Origin: an uncultured Anaerotruncus sp.
Lineage (GTDB): Bacteria; Bacillota; Clostridia; Oscillospirales; Ruminococcaceae
Assembly (NCBI RefSeq): GCF_902490045.1
Contig: NZ_CABUCJ010000084.1
Coordinates: 1-10,669 of the forward strand
Length of the DNA: 10,669 nucleotides
Direction of reading: 5' to 3'
Shown one piece after another: positions 7,201 through 10,669 of this stretch. Each line of letters begins with the position of its first letter. Positions within the stretch are counted from its first letter, which is position 1. Under the pieces are notes generated by a model. It did not search any database. It was not told the DNA's origin and saw only the letters and a list, made by a program, of their open reading frames with translations. Made by a program: the position numbers and the translations under genes.

Positions 7201-8156
7201 GCGAGGCTGCGCCTCCGCCCGCCTCGAGCGAGACGGCGGCCTCCTCGGAGGCGCCGCCGCCCAGCGAGCCGGAGCCGGAGCCCGAACCCACCCCCGAGAG
7301 CAGCCAGCCGGTCGAGGAGACGGGCGGCGGCGAGGGCGGCGAAGGGGAGACGCAGGTCGCGGCCGCGACGGTGCGCAGCTCCGCCAACGACAAGCTCACG
7401 ATCGTCACGGGAGGCAAAAAGACGACCGGGCGCGCGACGGACATCGTCGCGCGGGTCGTCATGAACGAGATGGGCGCGGGCTTTGAGGAGGAGGCGATCA
7501 AGGCGCAGGCGGTCGCCGCCTACACCTTCATCAAGCAGCAGAACAAGAGCGGCGTCACCCCCTCCCTCGGTACCAAGGCGCCGAGCGACGCGGTGTACGA
7601 CGCGGTCGAGGAGGTCGCGGGCGAGGCGGTCTACTACAATAACAAGCTCGCCTTCACCCCCTTCTACGCGACCTCGGCGGGCGTGACCATCGCCTCGGAG
7701 GACGTGTGGGGAGGCAGCTACCCCTATCTCGTGTCGGTCGACAGCGAGATCGACGAGCTGGCCAGAAACTATGAGGTCAGCGTCAAGCTGAGCGCGGACG
7801 CCGTCGCCAAAAAGGTGAAGAGCGCCCTCAAGATCGACCTCTACGACTACAGCGACGACCCGGACGACTGGTTCGACATCGAGGACTACACCGACGGCGG
7901 CATGTACGTCAAGTCGGTGCGGGTGGGGAAAAAGACGGTGACCGGCAGGGTGCTGCGGGAAAATGTGCTCGGCCTGCGCTCCGCCGCCTTCGAGATCGAC
8001 TATTCCTCCCGCCGCGACGAGTTCACCTTCACGACCTACGGCTACGGCCACGGGGTCGGCATGAGCCAGACGGGCGCCAACCTCTACGCCGCCGAGGAGG
8101 GCTGGGACTACATCGACATCCTCAAGCACTACTACCCGGGCACCAAGGTCAAATAG
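4296..8156 (+). CDS. CinA-like / class B sortase / SpoIID fusion protein
   Basis: A single 1286-residue frame with a TTG start behind AAGGAGG (4282-4288, 7-nt spacing), third in the desulfurase-thiI operon. Residues 1-170 resemble the MoaB-like domain of CinA; about 180-255 is its middle domain; about 260-408 is the CinA C-terminal domain. Both enzymatic modules look eroded: GGLGPGPDG lacks the second Asp of the usual GGLGPTxDD, and GEACTGG has Ala276 instead of the conserved Ser. Tyr303 and Lys308 of YSDRIK remain. A basic stretch (QKKKRG) and one membrane helix (470-490) follow. The class B sortase (about 529-742) has His602 in YGHNM, Cys715 in LSTCS and Arg729. Residues 790-818 are Ser/Ala-rich, 819-942 are Ala-rich and helical, and 943-1020 are Pro/Ser/Glu-rich with PPASSE repeats. 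The SpoIID/LytB lytic domain (about 1023-1286) has catalytic Glu1058 in NEM and GYGHGVGMSQ (1249-1258). Expected topology is CinA inside, sortase and SpoIID outside. Domain calls are firm; the fused function is unknown. Confidence 0.88.
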   Translation: MIAEIIGVGAALAEDGALAANTRLLEKELGTCGIEVGAASAVGTSVQGLRAAIARALGRSDVVILMGGLGPGPDGISKETVCEGLSRRLVIHEPSLKRMKEAYERAGRQMPQQVARLAMMPEQSVVFPGVRGVTPGCALSAGNQFLLMVPEDPREFVPMFQHSVMPYLAKFSDAAVVTRTVGVYGPDEKEMREKLGPILRSQNPAVAVYPRRGEFQVRVTARAADKAQASAICAPVVKEIEKRLGEAVYGVDCGPLPQVAAALLAGAKLTVSLGEACTGGSLGELLSTAPGGAGTVAYGVSAYSDRIKQDSLGVPAKLLKKYGPVSPQTAAAMAQGAMEKGKSPLGLAVTGNAGGRGEDAKRTGAVHIALCDAKEVWTRSLSLPKDTAPEAIRYAACLAALDLLRLYITALPGRLPGGAPLGDAAAGRLPAPAAAGAKGEGPGVQKKKRGFLAAVFPARGDAPADVVRKLILIVAVCVFIGSAAYLVSFYGGSAKNRSQNEEIAKAYSAALGIEDDGSIEVPDGYPAGYQKKFANLYKINEDVAGWLSIDGTQVNYPVVHYIDNSYYLRRDFYRKDNKYGIPWLEANDSMEPQSDNYIIYGHNMTDGQMFGELMKYKGASGTKDFANPTAGIEYLREHPVISFDDVYRDNDYKIVAVFITNAKEAYGPIFYYNTYLELGDQASFNTFVDEITSRSYYNSDVDIQFGDKFLMLSTCSYEFGPVSDDAHVRTVVVGRRVRDGEKADGSGITYSVNQNVRLPAGFAGGQATAEAVKNAKTESAAGLVPELPGASSAAGSGASSAAAGSSSAASSSSSQSAAQKEYDDRALGYADDAQYALEKAREARDEAQGYLDRAGRGSASASDARSAADKAAQAMDRAKEAYYDALDASDLAREVYEKHPSGVTKQAYQDALAAANSAKREFEKAEQYAGEAESIARDKEKASASSSSSTASTVTPPASSETAPPPASSEAAPPPASSETAASSEAPPPSEPEPEPEPTPESSQPVEETGGGEGGEGETQVAAATVRSSANDKLTIVTGGKKTTGRATDIVARVVMNEMGAGFEEEAIKAQAVAAYTFIKQQNKSGVTPSLGTKAPSDAVYDAVEEVAGEAVYYNNKLAFTPFYATSAGVTIASEDVWGGSYPYLVSVDSEIDELARNYEVSVKLSADAVAKKVKSALKIDLYDYSDDPDDWFDIEDYTDGGMYVKSVRVGKKTVTGRVLRENVLGLRSAAFEIDYSSRRDEFTFTTYGYGHGVGMSQTGANLYAAEEGWDYIDILKHYYPGTKVK
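5612..5627 (+). promoter_or_regulatory. Internal Shine-Dalgarno and in-frame GTG start
   Basis: Inside the CinA-sortase linker, GGAGG (5612-5616, within a GGGGGAGGG run) lies 8 nt before an in-frame GTG at 5625-5627, codon 444. Translation from there would give an 843-residue protein starting VQKKKRGFL, with a membrane anchor, sortase and SpoIID but no CinA. The spacing is close to ideal. G-rich runs are common in this genome, so chance occurrence cannot be ruled out. Confidence 0.4.
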
Positions 8157-8174
8157 GCCGGGCCCCCGGAAAAG

Positions 8175-8203
8175 GCGGGCCGCCGGGCGGCGGCCTGCTT
8201 TTT
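8175..8203 (+). terminator. Intrinsic terminator of the desulfurase-thiI-fusion operon
   Basis: GCGGGCCGCC (8175-8184) pairs with GGCGGCCTGC (8189-8198) around a GGGC loop, all Watson-Crick except one G-U pair. Five T follow (8199-8203). It lies 19 nt after the stop codon, and AAAA (8170-8173) faces the T run. Confidence 0.88.
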
Positions 8204-8237
8204 CGGGATAATCCGGACGTTTTTATAAATTTCCCCC

Positions 8238-8266
8238 TCCACAATCCACGGGGAATGTGCTATAAT
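8238..8266 (+). promoter_or_regulatory. Extended -10 promoter of the second sortase gene
   Basis: A consensus TATAAT (8261-8266) is preceded by TGC (8258-8260), an extended -10. A weaker -35, TCCACA (8238-8243), sits at a 17-nt spacing. Transcription would start near 8273, giving a leader of about 68 nt. The promoter lies after the upstream operon's terminator, so this sortase is an independent unit. Confidence 0.75.
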
Positions 8267-8291
8267 TTAGAATTGTAACTGGACTGTTTGA

Positions 8292-8306
8292 GGCGGCGGG
8301 GCCGCC
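8292..8306 (+). other. Short GC hairpin in the sortase leader
   Basis: GGCGGC (8292-8297) pairs with GCCGCC (8301-8306) around GGG. It lies in the 5' untranslated region about 20 nt upstream of the purine-rich ribosome binding region. It is too small for a riboswitch. It may stabilise the message or be a chance result of high GC. Confidence 0.35.
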
Positions 8307-8340
8307 GGGAGAACGATAAAGAGGATAAAGAGGGTTTTCT

Positions 8341-9393
8341 ATGAATCTGCTCAAAAAATTTCTGCGCGGGGTTTACTATTTCTGCGTGGGCGTCAAGACG
8401 GCCGTGTGTGACTTCCTGGACTGGTACACCAACAACCGGAGCATCCCCCGCGTGCTGCGCAGCCGCGCTTCCCTCGCGGTGATCGTGCTGGCGGTGGCGG
8501 CCGGGGGCTGGGGCCTCGTCTCGGCGGTATCCGGCATGGACCTCACCCGGAGGGAGCCCGTCTCCCCGAGTTCCTCCGCGCAGGAGGAGCAGAATTCGCA
8601 GCCGCAGCCGCCCGTCTCTGAGGCGGAACCGGTCTCCGCGCCGGAGGAGCCGGCGGAAAGCAGCCAGCCGGAGGTGGACGCGCTGGCCGGCGCGACCCGC
8701 TACGAGCCGGTGACGGCGGTGCAGCTCTCCCGCCTGCTCAAATCCCGCGCCGAAGCCTATGAGAAGGAGGAGGGCGCGACCTTCACGCCGCCCGCCGCGG
8801 GGGACATCGCCGGGTGGAAGGCGGTCAACCCCGACGTGTTCGGCTGGATCACCATCGCGAACACCAACATCAGCTATCCGCTCGTCTACAACGCGAACAC
8901 CAATTTCTACACCAGCCGCGGCTACTATAAAGAGGCGAGCCGCAACGGCGTCATCTGGGCGGACGGCGACACCAAATTCGACGCGAACGGCGAGATCACC
9001 TCGCGCAACTGCGTGCTCTACGGGCACAACTGGACCAACTGCTGGCGGCCGGTGCGCATCGGCAATCCGGGCGACGTGATGTTCGCCCAGCTCGCCGCCT
9101 ACGACAACGCCGAATTCGCCAGGGCGAACCCCTACATCCGTGTCGCCACGCTCGGCGGAGACCACCTCTACCAGGTGTTCACCGTCTTCTACACCGACCT
9201 GAGCTTCGGCTACAACTACGCGGACGGCGCGGTCGTCAACCAGATCATCTCGACCGCCAAGGCGAAGAGCATCCATGACTTCGGCGTCACGGTCGGCCCG
9301 AACGACAAGATCATCACCCTCTCCACCTGCACGCGGGTGCTCGGCGCGGGTGACAACCAGCGGTTCGTCGTCATGGCCAAGAAGATATCCTGA
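8341..9393 (+). CDS. Class B sortase
   Basis: A 350-residue membrane-anchored cysteine transpeptidase that would cleave a sorting signal and join the protein to a cell-wall or pilin nucleophile. The ATG has AGAGGG (8329-8334) 6 nt upstream. There is a cytoplasmic N-terminal tail of about 40 residues, a membrane helix at about 43-63, a Ser/Pro/Glu/Gln-rich linker at about 72-110, and the sortase fold from about 150. Catalytic residues are His229 in YGHNW, Cys330 in LSTCT, and Arg341 in NQRFVV. The sortase B signatures GWITI and YPLV are present. It is clearly a paralogue in class of the sortase in the preceding gene, but has no CinA or SpoIID parts and has its own promoter and terminator. No protein with a C-terminal sorting motif is in the window, so the substrate is unknown. 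Confidence 0.93.
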   Translation: MNLLKKFLRGVYYFCVGVKTAVCDFLDWYTNNRSIPRVLRSRASLAVIVLAVAAGGWGLVSAVSGMDLTRREPVSPSSSAQEEQNSQPQPPVSEAEPVSAPEEPAESSQPEVDALAGATRYEPVTAVQLSRLLKSRAEAYEKEEGATFTPPAAGDIAGWKAVNPDVFGWITIANTNISYPLVYNANTNFYTSRGYYKEASRNGVIWADGDTKFDANGEITSRNCVLYGHNWTNCWRPVRIGNPGDVMFAQLAAYDNAEFARANPYIRVATLGGDHLYQVFTVFYTDLSFGYNYADGAVVNQIISTAKAKSIHDFGVTVGPNDKIITLSTCTRVLGAGDNQRFVVMAKKIS

Positions 9394-9404
9394 CGGACAA
9401 CGCG

Positions 9405-9433
9405 AAACGGCCCTCCATGGAGGGCCGTTTTTT
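9405..9433 (+). terminator. Intrinsic terminator after the second sortase
   Basis: AAACGGCCCTC (9405-9415) pairs perfectly with GAGGGCCGTTT (9420-9430) around CATG, and the T run continues to 9433. The ribosome binding site of the next gene begins two bases later (AAGGAGG, 9435-9441). No other promoter is seen in the gap, so the next gene probably depends on read-through. Confidence 0.9.
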
Positions 9434-9450
9434 GAAGGAGGCACACTTTT

Positions 9451-10011
9451 GTGAAAGACCTGCTCTTTTCCATCCTGCGCCCCTTTCTCGAGGCGTACGC
9501 GATGCTGCGGTACAAGTCGATCTGGGGGCTCAAGGCGCGTCTGCGAGAGCGCCCCGGCAAGCTGATGAAGCTCACCTACGGGAACTATTTCCTGCGGCGG
9601 GGCAGCTTTGTGGGGCTGGACAGCGAGTTCAGCGGGACGCCCTGCTTCCCGCACGGCGTGCAGGGGATTTTCATCTCGAACGGCGCGAGGCTCGGGCGGG
9701 ACGTGGTCATCTTCCAGCAGGTGACGATCGGCTCCAACACCCTGCCCGACAGCAAGTCCCCCGGCGCGCCCACGATCGGCGACAACGTCTACATCGGCGC
9801 GGGCGCCAAGATCGTCGGCGGGATCACCGTTGGGGACAACTGCCGCATCGGGGCGAACGCGGTGGTCTACGAGGATATGCCCGCGAATTCGGTCGCGGTC
9901 TGCGCCCCGACCCGCATCCTCCAAAAGGAGGCGCTCGACAACACCTACACCACGACGCTCGACGGGGTGGCCTACTATTTCCGGGACGGAAAGCTGCACG
10001 TCGACCGCTGA
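9451..10011 (+). CDS. Hexapeptide-repeat acyltransferase, serine acetyltransferase-like
   Basis: A 186-residue protein with a GTG start behind AAGGAGG (9 nt spacing). Residues about 70-165 form a left-handed beta-helix of hexapeptide repeats (IFISNGARLG, VVIFQQVTIG, PTIGDNVYIGAGAKIVGG). The usual database label would be serine O-acetyltransferase, but the long helical N-terminal domain of CysE is missing. Aligned by eye, the CysE segment LDHATG corresponds to FPHGVQG, so one catalytic His is kept (His68) while its Asp partner is Pro67. The second CysE His in RHPKI corresponds to Ala106 in GAPTI. I therefore doubt that it acetylates serine; an acyltransferase for a sugar or cell-wall precursor is more likely. 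Residues 1-45 are basic and amphipathic and may touch the membrane. It follows the sortase after a 57-nt gap that holds only a terminator. Confidence 0.82.
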   Translation: MKDLLFSILRPFLEAYAMLRYKSIWGLKARLRERPGKLMKLTYGNYFLRRGSFVGLDSEFSGTPCFPHGVQGIFISNGARLGRDVVIFQQVTIGSNTLPDSKSPGAPTIGDNVYIGAGAKIVGGITVGDNCRIGANAVVYEDMPANSVAVCAPTRILQKEALDNTYTTTLDGVAYYFRDGKLHVDR

Positions 10012-10019
10012 AAGGTCAT

Positions 10020-10047
10020 AAGGCCCGCGCGTAAGCGCGGGCCTTTT
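10020..10047 (+). terminator. Intrinsic terminator of the acyltransferase gene
   Basis: AAGGCCCGCGC (10020-10030) pairs perfectly with GCGCGGGCCTT (10035-10045) around a GTAA loop, with T to 10047. It sits 8 nt past the stop. The convergent regulator gene ends 40 nt further on; the minus-strand side has only a weak T run, so it probably works mainly in the plus direction. Confidence 0.88.
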
Positions 10048-10086
10048 ATTGCGTCTTTGCGCGCCTCCAGGGCGGACCGTCCCGGG

Positions 10087-10419
10087 TCAGGCCTCCCGCT
10101 GATCGACCAGCAGGTCGATGAAGCCGTTTACCAGACGGCGCTCGGCGGGGGTGCAGCCCTCCAGCTTGCGCAGGATGTCGCTGTTCAGGTAGTTCTGCTC
10201 ATGCGTGCTCGTGCCGAGCAGGAGCTCGTCGGGCGTCACGTCCAGCGCGCCGCACAGCTTGACGACCGTTTCGAGGCTGGGGATCGAACGGCAGTTTTCG
10301 ATGTGCGAGACGTAGTTGTTGGTGACGTCCGCGCGCTCCGCGAGCTGTTCCTGCGTAAGGCCCCTGCGGCGGCGCAGATAGGCGATCCGCCTGCCGAGCA
10401 GGCTGTAATCCACATACAT
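10087..10419 (-). CDS. XRE-family HTH transcriptional regulator
   Basis: A 110-residue DNA-binding protein of the Cro/C1 type. Residues 7-69 form the five-helix domain, with the helix-turn-helix at about 22-41 (LTQEQLAERADVTNNYVSHI) followed by IENCRSIPSLETVVKLC. The tail, about 70-110, is a short charged helix (TPAERRLVNGFIDLLVDQ) that may serve in dimerisation. I place the start at 10419 (MYVDYSLLG), with GGGAGGG at 10431-10437 upstream. The longer open frame to 10503 would run through the promoter region and its first 28 residues look non-family. It is convergent with the acyltransferase and divergent from a lipoprotein gene, which it may control. No metabolite-binding domain is present. 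Confidence 0.9.
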   Translation of the reverse strand: MYVDYSLLGRRIAYLRRRRGLTQEQLAERADVTNNYVSHIENCRSIPSLETVVKLCGALDVTPDELLLGTSTHEQNYLNSDILRKLEGCTPAERRLVNGFIDLLVDQREA

Positions 10420-10462
10420 TCTTTCCGCTTCCCTCCCTGCGCGCCCGTGTCCGGACGCGCCT

Positions 10463-10492
10463 ATAATAAAAGGATAATGAAAAGCGCGCCAA
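10463..10492 (-). promoter_or_regulatory. Candidate promoter of the XRE regulator gene
   Basis: On the minus strand TTGGCG (10487-10492) and TATTAT (10463-10468) are spaced by 18 nt, matching sigma-A boxes at four and five of six positions. The start would lie about 35-40 nt before the ATG at 10419. Other TATAAT-like hexamers nearby make the choice uncertain. Confidence 0.4.
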
Positions 10493-10520
10493 AGAACACT
10501 CATTATAAATCCTAAAGTAC

Positions 10521-10549
10521 TTGTATTTATAATTATGTTGCGTTATAAT
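10521..10549 (+). promoter_or_regulatory. Candidate promoter of the lipoprotein gene
   Basis: A perfect TATAAT (10544-10549) lies 17 nt after a weak TTGTAT (10521-10526). A second possible -10, TATACT (10555-10560), has no good -35. The weak -35 would suit a regulated promoter. Confidence 0.45.
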
Positions 10550-10558
10550 ACGATTATA
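10544..10558. promoter_or_regulatory. Dyad over the -10 box, possible operator
   Basis: TATAAT (10544-10549), ACG, then ATTATA (10553-10558) is a perfect 6-bp inverted repeat with a 3-nt centre. It is flanked by direct copies of TTGCGT (10538-10543 and 10561-10566). Short dyads of this kind are typical XRE-family operators, and this one would block the promoter when occupied. The partner regulator is inferred from adjacency only. Confidence 0.35.
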
Positions 10559-10584
10559 CTTTGCGTGATTGTTGAGGTGGGGAT

Positions 10585-10669
10585 ATGCGGAGGTCCGGTT
10601 CGGCGGCGGCAGGCCTGCTCCTGGCGGCGATGCTCTTCGCCGCCGGGTGCGGTCCCGCGGCCACCGGGG
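10585..10669 (+). CDS. Lipoprotein, N-terminal fragment cut by the window end
   Basis: An ATG at 10585 behind GAGGTGG (10574-10580) opens a frame that stays open to the end, 28 codons. The start MRRSGSAAAGLLLAAMLFAA is a basic n-region plus a hydrophobic core, followed by GC. The FAAGC segment is an acceptable lipobox, so the mature protein would begin with a lipid-modified Cys22 anchored to the outer face of the membrane. The function cannot be told from this piece; solute-binding protein or small cell-envelope lipoprotein are both possible. It is divergent from the XRE regulator. Confidence 0.7.
   Translation, partial: MRRSGSAAAGLLLAAMLFAAGCGPAATG

Noticed and set aside
1749..8129. A 2126-codon open frame on the minus strand, antisense to the desulfurase, thiI and the fusion gene
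   Set aside because: It mirrors the codon bias of the plus-strand genes: GC-rich third positions avoid the codons whose complements are stops. It has no ribosome binding site or recognisable domain, while all three plus-strand frames encode clear protein families.
8267..8340. Riboswitch or attenuator in the second sortase leader
   Set aside because: The leader is only about 70 nt with one 6-bp stem and no alternative pairing or terminator before the start codon.
8260..9999. A 579-codon minus-strand open frame across the second sortase and the acyltransferase
   Set aside because: Same compositional shadow effect. It runs through two good terminators and two genes with clear motifs, and its translation is low-complexity Arg/Val/Asp-rich.
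10420..10503. N-terminal extension of 28 residues on the XRE regulator
   Set aside because: It overlaps the likely promoter, has no Shine-Dalgarno sequence before its ATG, and is unlike family N-termini. The start at 10419 gives a normal compact regulator.

Overview
The window looks like chromosome from a high-GC, Gram-positive, endospore-forming anaerobe, most likely a clostridial relative of the Oscillospiraceae/Ruminococcaceae. This rests on gene content: the spore germination protein YpeB, a SpoIID/LytB domain, two class B sortases, and a rhodanese-less ThiI paired with a NifS-type desulfurase. It also rests on the strongly GC-rich third codon positions and the sigma-A-like promoters. No species can be named from sequence alone. 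No phage, transposase, CRISPR array, tRNA or rRNA was seen.

Layout. Bases 1-387 carry no gene but are packed with inverted repeats and a divergent direct repeat; this looks like a mosaic intergenic repeat. ypeB (388-1752, minus) ends against the last hairpin of that block. A short AT-rich divergent region (1753-1928) holds a candidate forespore-type promoter for ypeB and a good sigma-A promoter (TTGAAA-17-TATACT) for the plus-strand operon. That operon is a cysteine desulfurase (1929-3071), thiI (3093-4262) and a 1286-residue multidomain protein (4296-8156), closed by a strong terminator at 8175-8203. A second class B sortase (8341-9393) has its own extended -10 promoter and a terminator. A short hexapeptide-repeat acyltransferase (9451-10011) follows, with its ribosome binding site directly after that terminator. 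A small XRE-family regulator (10087-10419, minus) is divergent from a lipoprotein gene cut by the window end (10585-10669). An AT-rich spacer with a TATAAT-N3-ATTATA dyad separates them.

How the genes may work together. The desulfurase and ThiI form a recognisable sulfur relay for 4-thiouridine in tRNA, with the dedicated desulfurase supplying persulfide to a ThiI that lacks the rhodanese domain. The most unusual object is the third gene of that operon. One uninterrupted reading frame encodes a CinA-like cytoplasmic module with eroded active sites, one transmembrane helix, a class B sortase with intact His/Cys/Arg, an Ala-rich helical stalk, a Pro/Ser/Glu-rich linker, and a SpoIID/LytB peptidoglycan lytic domain with its catalytic Glu. 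I know of no described protein that joins a CinA pseudoenzyme, a sortase and a SpoIID domain. An in-frame GTG behind a strong Shine-Dalgarno sequence just before the membrane helix suggests a second, CinA-free product. The protein is placed to couple cell-wall cutting with protein anchoring at the outer membrane face, possibly with cytoplasmic nucleotide sensing. That function is inference.
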